The notes beneath the pieces are model-generated. The model did no database searches, was not told the origin of the DNA, and saw only the letters and a program-made list of their open reading frames with translations. From Bradyrhizobium sp. CER78 (GTDB lineage: Bacteria; Pseudomonadota; Alphaproteobacteria; Rhizobiales; Xanthobacteraceae), in the NCBI RefSeq assembly GCF_029846235.1, contig NZ_JARVWP010000005.1, forward strand, positions 372,001 to 436,000: DNA of 64,000 bases, in the 5' to 3' direction. This document shows positions 8,900-17,236 of this stretch, one piece after another (within the stretch, counting starts at the first letter, position 1; every line of letters starts with the position of its first letter). Position numbers and translations under genes: made by a program.

Positions 8900-9594
8900 C
8901 CGATCGATATCGTCCCTACGTTCCTCCAAAGCCGACTCGCCCATTCGCACGAAGCTCCGGTTACGTGCCGAGAATACATCCCGTACTGCACAAGGAGAGA
9001 TTCCATGCGGGCGTCGATTACGCTGCGCCTCAAGGAACACCCATTCCAGCTCAGGCCCCCGGCGAGATCGTTTATTCGGGCTTCAACGAAGGTTACGGAA
9101 ACACGGTCATCGTGAAGACGACGAACGGCTACGGACTTTATGCACACATGGACGGGCCGCCTCAGGCGCGCATGGGCGACCGCATCTGGCCGGGTGACAT
9201 TATTGGTCACGTCGGCAACACCGGCATATTTTCGAAGGGAAACCACTTGCACTATTCGACTATTCCGTCGCTGAGCAAGGAGGAGCAGGAAGCACTCAAA
9301 AAGAGTGGAGGCACCGGGAAGATTGGGTTCAATGTCGACAAACCGCATACGGAAAACCCGGACACGTTCGATACGGCGATCCACTATCCGAACGAGACGC
9401 TTGCGGCAGGCCGCGCAACGTTCGGACCGAATGATACGAATGACGCGCTGGCGTTCGGAAACCACCGTGGTCCGCTGATATCAGCTTCTCCGCTCCATCA
9501 GTTCGGATTGTCTCAACCGGATCGCGGGACGTCGTTTGCCGAGCGCTTCGGCGACAGGTCGGAGATTCGACGATTGTCGTCTCGGTGGGACTAG
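8896..9594 (+). CDS. M23 family metallopeptidase without signal peptide
   Basis: This 232-residue protein has a complete LytM/M23 zinc site: HAGVD (His37, Asp41), YAHM (His84) and HLH (His117, His119). Such enzymes cut peptidoglycan cross-links. There is no signal peptide or membrane segment: the N-terminus is hydrophilic and Pro/Arg-rich. After the catalytic core (about 30-125) comes a 105-residue tail rich in Asn/Asp/Gly with no recognised domain. It is coupled to the exported protein upstream. A secreted effector delivered by another route, or a leaderless enzyme, are both possible. Confidence 0.82.
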   Translation: MTDRYRPYVPPKPTRPFARSSGYVPRIHPVLHKERFHAGVDYAAPQGTPIPAQAPGEIVYSGFNEGYGNTVIVKTTNGYGLYAHMDGPPQARMGDRIWPGDIIGHVGNTGIFSKGNHLHYSTIPSLSKEEQEALKKSGGTGKIGFNVDKPHTENPDTFDTAIHYPNETLAAGRATFGPNDTNDALAFGNHRGPLISASPLHQFGLSQPDRGTSFAERFGDRSEIRRLSSRWD

Positions 9595-9607
9595 AGATCG
9601 ACCAGCC

Positions 9608-11872
9608 CTACTGCTCGCCGTCGCGCAGGCGCCGGTAGACCGCCCCCAGCACGTTCGAATAATCGTCGGTCCAGACCCGCTGCTTCTCGTTGGCATCGGT
9701 CTCGATCCAGACGTCTGAGGACGCGAGCTTGCCGACATCTGCGTCCTCGCGGGCGGAGACCACGACCGAGGTCGAGAAGATGTACTCGTTGTCGCGGCCG
9801 GAATCCTCGCTGTAGACCCAGCTCTTCATGTCGTTGGCGTCCGCAATGCCGACCACGACGCTGGCAAGCTCGAGATGGCGGTTGGAGACGTGCATCACGA
9901 CCGCACCGTGCGGCGCCAGCTTCTCCTTGTAGATCGCCATCGCCTCCTTGGTTGCGAGATGGATCGGGATCGCGTCCGACGAATAGGCGTCGACGATGAT
10001 GAGATCGTAGGCGCCGTCCGGCTCCTTGGCGAGGGTCAGCCGCGCGTCGCCGATCACAGGCTTCAGGTTCGGCTCGCAGCTCTGGATGTAGGTGAAATAT
10101 TTCGGATCGCGCGCGGTATCGACCATCGACTGGTCGATCTCGAAGAATCGCCAGTCCTCGCCGGGCGCTGAGGCGCAGGTCAGCGTCCCCGAGCCGAGCC
10201 CGATCACAGCCACTTTCAGCGGCGCGCCCTTGCGCGCGCGGATTGCGGTGATCGCCCGCCCGATGCCGCCGTCCTTGTAATAGTAGCTGATCGGCTCGGG
10301 CTTTCCGGTGACCGGGGTGCCGTCGTCGTTCTTGAATTTCTCGGCGCCATGGATCGTGGTGCCGTGCATCAGCACGTGATACTGGCCGTTCGGGGTCACC
10401 ACGATCTTGTGCACGCCGAAGAAGCTGCGCACGGTTTCGACGCGGCCATCGTCGGACGGATAGGCGCGCAGCACCACCAGCGCGACGACGACGGTGGCGA
10501 AGATCTTCCAGCGATTGGCATTCAGTGCGAGCGCGAGCAGCGCCGAGAGCACGCCGACGGCGCCGATCACCCACACCCGGTGGTCGTCGAACCAGTTGAA
10601 GATGTCGCCGGCCGAATAGCTCGGCGCGATCAGCGCTACCGCCAGCACCGCAAAGAACGGCCAGTACCAGGCGCTCCAGCGCGGAAGCCGCTCCGCGCCG
10701 CCCGGCGGACGGCACAGCGCCGCCAGCGCCAGCAGGATCGGATATTCGGCGATCCATGAGAAGGTGAACGGCGCGATCAGGCCTGCAAACAGGCCGCCGA
10801 CCATGCCGCCGAACGACAGTGCGACGTAGAAGCCGGTGAGGTATTTCGCGGCGGGGCGGGTGCGCGCGAGCTCGCCATGGCAGGCCATCGCGATGACGAA
10901 GAAGCAGAGCTGATGGCCGCCGAGCGTCAGCAGCAGGTTCTGCTCGCCGCCGAACGCCAGCAGGATCACGACGCCGGCGATCGCCAGCGGCTGCGCCAGC
11001 AGCATCCATTTGTGCGGCAGCAGCGGCCGCGACTGGAACACCAGCACCCAGGTCAACAGATACAGCGACAGCGGCAGCACCCACAGCAAGGGTGCGGCCG
11101 CGACGTCGGTCGAGATATGCGCCGTCACCGCGACCAAAAAGCCGGACGGCACCGCAGCGAGGAAGATCCAGCGCGCCCGCAGCGACCCGGACGGCGCCGC
11201 CGCGCTGGCGTCATCGACCGGCAGATTGAGCGCGCCAGCATTGGCCGGCGAACGCAACAGCAACACACCGCAACCTGCGATCAGCACAATCAGCACGCCA
11301 TAGCCACAGGTCCAGATCAGGTTCTGGGTGCGCAATGTGAACATCGGCTCGAGCAGCACCGGATAAGACAGCAGCGCCAGGAAACTGCCGATGTTCGACG
11401 ACGCATAGAGGAAGTACGGATCGGGCCCGCTGGGATGGCCGGTGCGCACGAACCAGGCCTGCAGCAGCGGATTGTTGGCGGCGAGCGCGAAGAACGGCAG
11501 GCCGATCGAGACCGCGAACAGGGCGAGCAGCCAGACCGCATAGCCCGAGGTCGGCGGCTCGCCCCAGCCGCTCCTGATCGTCAGCGGCAAGGTCAGCAGC
11601 GCGACGACGAGCAACGCCAGATGCACCATGACCGGAACGACGCGGCTGCTCAGCTTCATCAACAGATGCGCATAGGCGTAGCCGCCGAGCAGCAGCGACT
11701 GGAAGAACACCATCGCCACCGACCACACCGCCGGCGAGCCGCCGAGCCGCGGCAGCACCATCTTGGTGAACAGCGGCTGCACCGAGAACAGCAACAGCGC
11801 GCTGACGAAGATCGCCGCGGTGTAGACAACCAGCACCAGCCGGTTTCGCGATGCGGACGGCTCAGACGTCAT
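9608..11872 (-). CDS. Fused MFS-like membrane domain/spermidine synthase-like protein
   Basis: This is a 754-residue protein. Residues 1-455 hold about twelve membrane segments and begin with the family hallmark VSALLLFSVQPLFTKMVLP. Residues 500-754 form a Rossmann methyltransferase-type domain of the spermidine synthase fold (VAVIGLGSGTL, DLIIVDAYSSDAIPIHL). Proteins of this design are widespread and rarely characterised; true aminopropyl transfer is unproven. The start at 11872 has no close operon partner, and the end converges with the M23 gene at 9594. Confidence 0.88.
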   Translation of the reverse strand: MTSEPSASRNRLVLVVYTAAIFVSALLLFSVQPLFTKMVLPRLGGSPAVWSVAMVFFQSLLLGGYAYAHLLMKLSSRVVPVMVHLALLVVALLTLPLTIRSGWGEPPTSGYAVWLLALFAVSIGLPFFALAANNPLLQAWFVRTGHPSGPDPYFLYASSNIGSFLALLSYPVLLEPMFTLRTQNLIWTCGYGVLIVLIAGCGVLLLRSPANAGALNLPVDDASAAAPSGSLRARWIFLAAVPSGFLVAVTAHISTDVAAAPLLWVLPLSLYLLTWVLVFQSRPLLPHKWMLLAQPLAIAGVVILLAFGGEQNLLLTLGGHQLCFFVIAMACHGELARTRPAAKYLTGFYVALSFGGMVGGLFAGLIAPFTFSWIAEYPILLALAALCRPPGGAERLPRWSAWYWPFFAVLAVALIAPSYSAGDIFNWFDDHRVWVIGAVGVLSALLALALNANRWKIFATVVVALVVLRAYPSDDGRVETVRSFFGVHKIVVTPNGQYHVLMHGTTIHGAEKFKNDDGTPVTGKPEPISYYYKDGGIGRAITAIRARKGAPLKVAVIGLGSGTLTCASAPGEDWRFFEIDQSMVDTARDPKYFTYIQSCEPNLKPVIGDARLTLAKEPDGAYDLIIVDAYSSDAIPIHLATKEAMAIYKEKLAPHGAVVMHVSNRHLELASVVVGIADANDMKSWVYSEDSGRDNEYIFSTSVVVSAREDADVGKLASSDVWIETDANEKQRVWTDDYSNVLGAVYRRLRDGEQ

Positions 11873-11976
11873 AATTACTCCCGGTCACGATCCGGCAGAT
11901 CAACACCGGGCACAGCATTGCATTGAATCATAGCGCCAGGCAGCGGGCAACACGCGCACCGGGTTGCTTGAACCGT

Positions 11977-12372
11977 TCACGTCATCCTGATGTCGCCGGC
12001 CTCGTGTTCCGCACTCGCGGCCGATGCGGATGTTTCCATTTGTGGCCGGAACGGCGTCCGCCCCATCCATGGCTGCAGCTCGATGTGCTGCAACCAATCC
12101 TTGACCGAGGGAATCCAGCCGAGATCGTCCTTGACGTGCTGCTCGCCGACCGTCCGCACCGGCACCTGCTTGCCGGCGCTGTTCGTCAGCGTGGCGCCGA
12201 AGATGGCCTCGCACAGGAAGATACCTTCGCTGTGGTGGCGCAGCGCGCGGTGACGCACGTCGGCGAGATGCGCCTTGCTCTCGTCGAACCAGTCGTGGAT
12301 CGCGAGATAGTCCTCGGGCGTTCCGCCGAACAGGCGCGCGGAACGGACCGCATGATGATAGGGATGCGCCAT
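11977..12372 (-). CDS. DUF6915-like protein
   Basis: This 131-residue soluble protein has the family opening AHPYHHAVRSARLFGG, then PEDYLAIHDWFDESK and DVRHRALRHHSEGIFLCE. The conserved His/Asp/Glu residues could form a metal site, but no activity is known. It lies 6 bp downstream of the 238-residue hypothetical gene and the two are surely one operon. The C-terminal 25 residues are low complexity. Confidence 0.7.
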   Translation of the reverse strand: MAHPYHHAVRSARLFGGTPEDYLAIHDWFDESKAHLADVRHRALRHHSEGIFLCEAIFGATLTNSAGKQVPVRTVGEQHVKDDLGWIPSVKDWLQHIELQPWMGRTPFRPQMETSASAASAEHEAGDIRMT

Positions 12373-12378
12373 CGCAGG

Positions 12379-13095
12379 CTACCTCGCGATCTCTCTGTTT
12401 CGGGTGACCGGATCCGCGCCGGGGTCGTCAACCACGGTGCCGGCATCGAAATCGACCGTGAACGCGCCGTAGAGGACATGTTCGCCGGTGCCGTAACCGC
12501 TACCGAGCAGCATGGCCGCAAACTCAGTGCACAGCCAGTCGTGCATGAAGGAGGCGACCTGCTTGTGCTCGCTCATGGCGTCGTACCGGCGCGTCACGCC
12601 GCGGGCGATCAGTCGATCGAGCAGCTTGTGCGCGACGAGTTGCTCGACCAGCGCCTCGCGATCGATGCGCGTACCGTCGCGAAGCGTGGCGCTGTCGAGC
12701 CAGGCAAATCCCTCGTCATTGCCGCCGTCATAGCGGCAGTAGAGTTGTCGGACGCCAAGCTCGCCGAGTGCCGGCACTGCCGCCGCGAGCAGACGCTGCC
12801 GAACAAAGGCGGCGTGCGCGGTGCGCGCGTCATGCCAGGCTGCGACTGCCGGTGCCCGTTGCGTAGCCGAAGGCTTTCGGCCTCGCAGGCGGTCCCACAG
12901 GCTCGGCCGCGGAAACGGCACGCTCTCGGGAGCCGGCGGTTCGGGTGGGACGTCCAGCGAAAAACGAACGGGCTCGTGTTGTCCGCCATATTCCGGCGCC
13001 GGCAGGTAGACGAACTGGTCGGCGCGCGGCTGCGGGTCGGAACCGTCGTCGGGCCACTCGATTTCAGATTGATCAAAAACAAACGGCATCGGCAC
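12379..13095 (-). CDS. Hypothetical protein, 238 residues, operon with the DUF6915-like gene
   Basis: I do not recognise a family. The first 75 residues are Pro-rich and acidic, probably disordered. The C-terminal 155 residues look globular (VRQLYCRYDGGNDEGFAWLD, then ALVEQLVAHKLLDRL). It has no signal peptide or membrane segment, so it is likely cytoplasmic. It is upstream of the DUF6915-like gene by 6 bp and divergent from the oxidoreductase gene across 164 bp. The pairing suggests the two proteins work together. Confidence 0.6.
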   Translation of the reverse strand: MPMPFVFDQSEIEWPDDGSDPQPRADQFVYLPAPEYGGQHEPVRFSLDVPPEPPAPESVPFPRPSLWDRLRGRKPSATQRAPAVAAWHDARTAHAAFVRQRLLAAAVPALGELGVRQLYCRYDGGNDEGFAWLDSATLRDGTRIDREALVEQLVAHKLLDRLIARGVTRRYDAMSEHKQVASFMHDWLCTEFAAMLLGSGYGTGEHVLYGAFTVDFDAGTVVDDPGADPVTRNREIAR

Positions 13096-13259
13096 CTCAC
13101 TGCTCGGCCGCTTTCAGTGAACGAGACGCTGCGCTCGCCCTGCTGGCGGCTCACGGCCCGCACAATCGCGGCCGGACTATCGTATCCGGATCGGTACGGA
13201 TTTGTGACCCGCCGCAGCCGGCAGTGGTGAGATGCGGACATTCGGCCTATAGAAGCGCC

Positions 13260-14867
13260 ATGTCCAATCATGAAGTTGATGCCGTCATCATCGGTGCGGG
13301 GCACAACGGCCTCACTTGCGCGGCCTATCTTGCGATGGCCGGATTGAAGGTCAGGATCGTCGAGCGCCGCAAGGTGGTCGGCGGCGCCGCCGTCACCGAG
13401 GAGTTTTGTCCGGGCTTCCGCAATTCGGTCGCCGCCTACACGGTGAGCCTGCTCAACCCGCAGATCATCGCGGACCTGAAACTTGCCGACCACGGCCTCA
13501 AGGTCGTCGAGCGCCGCGCGCAGAACTTCCTTCCCGCGCCCGACGGCAGCTACCTCTTGACCGGCGAAGGCCGCACCCAGCAGTCGGTCGCAAAGCTCAG
13601 CCAGCAGGACGCGGCCACCATCGGCGCGTTCTCGGGGGAACTCGAAGCCATCGCCGACGTGCTGCGGCAATTCGTGCTGCGCGCACCGCCGAACCTCGTC
13701 GAGGGCTTTGGCATCGGCGCAATCAGCGAGGCCTTCAACGCGCTCGGCACCGCCAACATCCTGCGGCGGCTGTCGCTCGAGCAGCAGCGCAACCTGCTCG
13801 ACCTGTTCACGCGCTCGGCCGGCGAGATGCTCGACGAGCGTTTCGAGAACGATCTCGTCAAGGCGCTGTTCGGCTTCGACGCCATCGTCGGCAATTATGC
13901 GAGCCCCTACGCCGCCGGCTCGGCCTATGTGATGCTGCATCATGCGTTTGGCGAGGTGAACGGCAAGAAGGGTGTCTGGGGCCACGCGATCGGCGGCATG
14001 GGCGCGATCACCCAGGCGATGGCGCGCGCCGCGCGCAGCCATGGCGTCGAGATCGAAACCGATGCGCCCGTCCGCGAGGTGATCATCGAAAAGGATCGCG
14101 CCACTGGGGTCATCCTCGACAATGGCGCGACGGTCCGCGCCAAATACGTCGTCTCCAACGTCAACCCGAAACTGCTGTACACGCGCCTGGTGCCGGCCGG
14201 CGCATTGGCGGGCGAATTCCGCACGCGCATCTCGCGATGGCAGAACGGGTCCGGCACCTTCAGGATGAACGTGGCGCTGAGCGCCCTGCCTTCGTTCACC
14301 GCGCTGCCGGGCCCCGGCGATCATCTCACCGCGGGCATCATCATCGCGCCCAGCCTCGGCTACATGGATCGCGCCTGGCATGATGCGCGCGACTTCGGCT
14401 GGAGCCGCGCGCCCATCGTCGAGGTGCTGATCCCCTCGACGCTCGACGACAGTTTGAGCCCGCCGGGCCGGCACGTCGCGAGCCTGTTCTGCCAGCATGT
14501 CGCGCCGCAATTGCCCGGCGGCAAATCGTGGGACGACCATCGCGAGGACGTCGCCGACCTGATGATCGCAACCGTCGACGGCTATGCGCCCGGCTTTGCG
14601 GGCTCCGTGATCGGCCGCCAGATCCTGTCGCCGCTCGACCTCGAGCGGGAATTCGGCCTGCTTGGAGGCGACATCTTTCACGGCGCGCTGACGCTGAACC
14701 AGTTGTTCTCGGCACGCCCGATGCTCGGCCATGCCGATTATCGCGGACCGCTCCGCGGTCTCTACCATTGCGGTTCCGGCGCCCATCCCGGCGGCGGCGT
14801 CACCGGTGCGCCCGGCCACAACGCCGCGCGGGCCGTCCTGGCCGACCATCGCGCGCTGTTCGCCTGA
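13260..14867 (+). CDS. NAD(P)/FAD-dependent oxidoreductase, phytoene dehydrogenase-like
   Basis: ATG 13260 places the FAD-binding motif at the very N-terminus: VDAVIIGAGHNGLTCAAYLA, then ERRKVVGGAAVTEEFCPGF. The open frame extends upstream but contains no Rossmann fold there. The 535-residue length and a C-terminal FAD contact (LYHCGSGAHPGGGVTGAPGHNAA) match the CrtI-like family, which desaturates carotenoids or oxidises related substrates. No carotenoid genes lie nearby, so the substrate is open; the close relatives are PYROXD2-like proteins. Confidence 0.88.
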   Translation: MSNHEVDAVIIGAGHNGLTCAAYLAMAGLKVRIVERRKVVGGAAVTEEFCPGFRNSVAAYTVSLLNPQIIADLKLADHGLKVVERRAQNFLPAPDGSYLLTGEGRTQQSVAKLSQQDAATIGAFSGELEAIADVLRQFVLRAPPNLVEGFGIGAISEAFNALGTANILRRLSLEQQRNLLDLFTRSAGEMLDERFENDLVKALFGFDAIVGNYASPYAAGSAYVMLHHAFGEVNGKKGVWGHAIGGMGAITQAMARAARSHGVEIETDAPVREVIIEKDRATGVILDNGATVRAKYVVSNVNPKLLYTRLVPAGALAGEFRTRISRWQNGSGTFRMNVALSALPSFTALPGPGDHLTAGIIIAPSLGYMDRAWHDARDFGWSRAPIVEVLIPSTLDDSLSPPGRHVASLFCQHVAPQLPGGKSWDDHREDVADLMIATVDGYAPGFAGSVIGRQILSPLDLEREFGLLGGDIFHGALTLNQLFSARPMLGHADYRGPLRGLYHCGSGAHPGGGVTGAPGHNAARAVLADHRALFA

Positions 14868-15067
14868 CGCGGAGCGCGCATCAGCGGCAGGTGTGGACAG
14901 GCCTGTTGAGAAGCTGTGGGTCGACCGTGGTCAGACCTGGTGTCCCGTCGTGGGAAAAGCCGGTGAACATCCCGGTGGACTGCCTGTGGAGCAGAGGCCG
15001 ACAACCCCGGGGACAACGCGGTTGATCGCTGGTTGACAAGCTGCGCAGAGCTCTGTGGACAACCAGT
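14868..15067. other. Intergenic region with TGTGGA motifs and a 14-bp repeat
   Basis: There is no gene here. TGTGGACAG (14892), TGTGGAGCA (14985) and TGTGGACAAC (15054) resemble relaxed DnaA boxes on the plus strand, and GTTGAGAAGCTGTG (14905-14918) repeats as GTTGACAAGCTGCG (15032-15045). Confidence 0.45.
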
Positions 15068-15104
15068 CAAAAAGAAAACACCGGGCGTCGTTGCCCGGTG
15101 CTTG
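15068..15104 (-). terminator. Rho-independent terminator of the Flp pilin gene
   Basis: The stem CACCGGGC (15079-15086) and GCCCGGTG (15093-15100) has a 6-nt loop. On the minus strand it is followed by a TTTTCTTTTT run (complement of 15068-15078). It lies 27 bp past the stop of the pilin gene. Confidence 0.85.
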
Positions 15105-15126
15105 CTTGAGAACGCAGTCGGCGAAT

Positions 15127-15291
15127 TTACCTGAGGGAGCCGGCGATCGTGCTGAACGTGCCGCTCAGGTTCGTGCCGACGCCGTTCACCGCGGCGATGA
15201 TGGCGATGGCGATGCCGGTCGCGATCAGTCCGTATTCGATAGCGGTTGCGCCGGATTCATCCCGCAAAAACCTAACGAAAAAAGCCTTCAT
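15127..15291 (-). CDS. Flp family type IVb pilin
   Basis: This 54-residue gene, too short for common size cut-offs, reads MKAFFVRFLRDESGATAIEY and continues GLIATGIAIAIIAAVNGVGT. This is the type IVb pilin pattern: a short leader with prepilin-peptidase cleavage after Gly14, Glu at +5 (AIEYG) and a hydrophobic stretch. Flp pilins are assembled by the Tad system for surface attachment. No cpa/tad genes are in the window, so this is an orphan copy. A rho-independent terminator follows it. A TTAAC site lies upstream at 15435-15439. Confidence 0.9.
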   Translation of the reverse strand: MKAFFVRFLRDESGATAIEYGLIATGIAIAIIAAVNGVGTNLSGTFSTIAGSLR

Positions 15292-15462
15292 TGCAGCCCT
15301 GCCCTTGGTTGTGATGCCTTGGAACGAAGGGAATTCCCCAGTTCCGCCTCCGTACTAGTACGGCGGTATCTAAGGTTGTCTGAATCAGGAACCTATCAGT
15401 TCGCACGAAATTCGATTGAATCCGGGTTGAACTTTTAACAAAAATCGCGCTAACGGCCTCCG

Positions 15463-16347
15463 ATGACCCCGTCCACACACCGCGCCAGCCTCACCCTGCC
15501 CGACGAAACGACCGCAAAACGCGTGGTCGACGCGCTTTCCGAGCTGTTCTTCGAGGACCAGGCGGCTTTTGCGGCCTTTGAGCGGCCGGACGGCCGCTGG
15601 GACGTCACCGTCCATTTTGCCGAGCCGCCCGATCAGGCCTTGCTGCGCGAGCTGGTCGGCCAGGTGGTGGGGCAGGATGTCGCATCGACTTTGGTATTTG
15701 ACACCATCGAGGCCAAGGATTGGGTCAAAGCGAGCCTGGAGGACCTGGTCCCGGTCGCAGCGGGCCGCTTTGTCGTCCACGGCCAGCATGACCGACACAG
15801 GATCCCCGCAAACAAGCTCGGGATCGAGATCGAGGCGGCGCTCGCCTTCGGCACCGGCCATCACGGCACCACGCGCGGCTGCCTCTTGCTGCTCGACCAC
15901 GTCCTGAAGGCGTATCAGCCCCGGCGGGTGCTCGATCTCGGCACCGGGACCGGCGTGCTCGGGATTGCCGCCGCCAAGGCGCTGCATGGCAAGGTGCTGG
16001 CAAGCGACATCGACCCGCCCTCAGTGCGGGTCGCCGAGGAAAACGCCTGGCTGAACGGCGCAGGACATCTGGTGGACGTGATACGCGCCACGGGCTTTGC
16101 CGCGCCGCGCTTTGCCGCGGACGGGCCGTTCGATCTGGTGCTCGCCAACATCCTCGCCAATCCGCTGCGCCAGCTGGCGGGACCGATGACACGGCACCTC
16201 GCGTCATCAGCGCAGGTCATTCTCTCGGGCCTGCTGACCCACCAGGCGCCGGCCGTGATTGCCGCCTATCGCGCCCGCGGGCTGGTGCCGCTGCGGCATC
16301 TGAAGATCGAGGGCTGGAGCAGCCTGCTGCTGCGCTCGGTCAGGTGA
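15463..16347 (+). CDS. prmA: Ribosomal protein L11 methyltransferase
   Basis: This 294-residue SAM-dependent methyltransferase trimethylates ribosomal protein L11. The N-terminal L11-recognition domain covers about 1-95, the linker holds FGTGHHGTTRGC (129-140), and SAM motif I is VLDLGTGTGVLGI (156-168). The catalytic-loop motif appears as LVLANILANPL, the PrmA version of NPPY. Length matches the family. The next gene starts 1 bp after its stop, so they share an mRNA. Confidence 0.93.
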   Translation: MTPSTHRASLTLPDETTAKRVVDALSELFFEDQAAFAAFERPDGRWDVTVHFAEPPDQALLRELVGQVVGQDVASTLVFDTIEAKDWVKASLEDLVPVAAGRFVVHGQHDRHRIPANKLGIEIEAALAFGTGHHGTTRGCLLLLDHVLKAYQPRRVLDLGTGTGVLGIAAAKALHGKVLASDIDPPSVRVAEENAWLNGAGHLVDVIRATGFAAPRFAADGPFDLVLANILANPLRQLAGPMTRHLASSAQVILSGLLTHQAPAVIAAYRARGLVPLRHLKIEGWSSLLLRSVR

Positions 16348-16348
16348 C

Positions 16349-16855
16349 ATGACCGCGACCGGCAGACAGTGCGGCGACTGCACGCTCTGCTGCAAGGTGA
16401 TGGCGATCGAGGAACTGGCGAAGCCGGCCAGCGCATGGTGTCCGCATTGCGCGCCCGGGCGCGGCTGCCGGATCTATCCGGACCGGCCGGCGGAATGCCG
16501 CACGTTCAGCTGCGTCTGGCTGGTCAACGAGCTACTGGAGGAGCACTGGAAGCCCTCGCGATCGAAGCTTGTGCTCACCACCTCCGAAGACGGTCTCGAG
16601 GTCCGCTGCGATCCGGGCTTCCCCGACGCCTGGCGCCGGGAGCCATTTCGGGGCGAGCTCAGGGAATGGGCGATATCCGGCGAGACGCTCGACATGACCG
16701 TCGTCGTCATCGTCGGCCAGCGCATGACGCTGCTGACGCCGGAGCGCGAATTCGACCTCGGTATCGTCGGCCCCGATGAGCGGATCGTGCGCGAGCTCGT
16801 CGGCACAAGGGTCGTCAACGCGACCGTGACGAAGGCCTCCGACCTCGAACGGTAA
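16349..16855 (+). CDS. YkgJ-like cysteine cluster protein
   Basis: This 168-residue protein begins with CGDCTLCC (8-15), then CPHC, GCRIYPDRPAECRTFSC, a cysteine set matching the Zn/Fe-binding CxxCxxCC family (UPF0153/YkgJ). The C-terminal 100 residues are poorly conserved. It starts one base after prmA ends and is likely co-transcribed with it. The biochemical role is unknown for this family. Confidence 0.82.
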   Translation: MTATGRQCGDCTLCCKVMAIEELAKPASAWCPHCAPGRGCRIYPDRPAECRTFSCVWLVNELLEEHWKPSRSKLVLTTSEDGLEVRCDPGFPDAWRREPFRGELREWAISGETLDMTVVVIVGQRMTLLTPEREFDLGIVGPDERIVRELVGTRVVNATVTKASDLER

Positions 16856-16873
16856 GTGCGATCTGCGGACTGG

Positions 16874-17059
16874 TTAGTCGGGCGCGACGGAATCGCGGCC
16901 GGCTGTCTCGACCTTGTCCTGAGCGGCTGCACGCCTGGCACGCGCCTCGACAAAGCGATCGAGCATTTGGACGATGACACCGCGCGGCTTCTGCTCGACC
17001 GGCGCGATCGGGCCGGGGGGCGCCGGCGGCGAGATCTTCTCAAACGTGAATGCAGGCAT
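16874..17059 (-). CDS. Small hypothetical protein, 61 residues
   Basis: ATG 17059 is preceded by a strong RBS (GGTGAGGAGA at about 17066-17075). The 61-residue product is MPAFTFEKISPP, a short Pro-rich part, then a basic helix (VIVQMLDRFVEARARRAAAQ). No family is recognised. A longer frame starting at 17155 lacks an RBS and is not favoured. The gene is convergent with the YkgJ-like gene, 18 bp apart. Confidence 0.6.
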   Translation of the reverse strand: MPAFTFEKISPPAPPGPIAPVEQKPRGVIVQMLDRFVEARARRAAAQDKVETAGRDSVAPD

Positions 17060-17236
17060 CGTGCATCTCCTCACCGTTGAGTTGAGACACTCCCGGCACG
17101 CTTTGACCGACGACGGTGGACATCGCCGGGTCACTTCCACTATGCCATGGTTCAAGCATAAGTGATGCCAAAAATGTGGTCATGCTGCTTGCGCTTGCGC
17201 GAAGATCATGCCGCATCCGACGAGAGTGCGAAGGCG

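Noticed and set aside
12945..13259. Upstream extension of the oxidoreductase frame
   Set aside because: The extra 105 codons have no Rossmann fold and overlap the divergent gene; the FAD motif starts right after ATG 13260.
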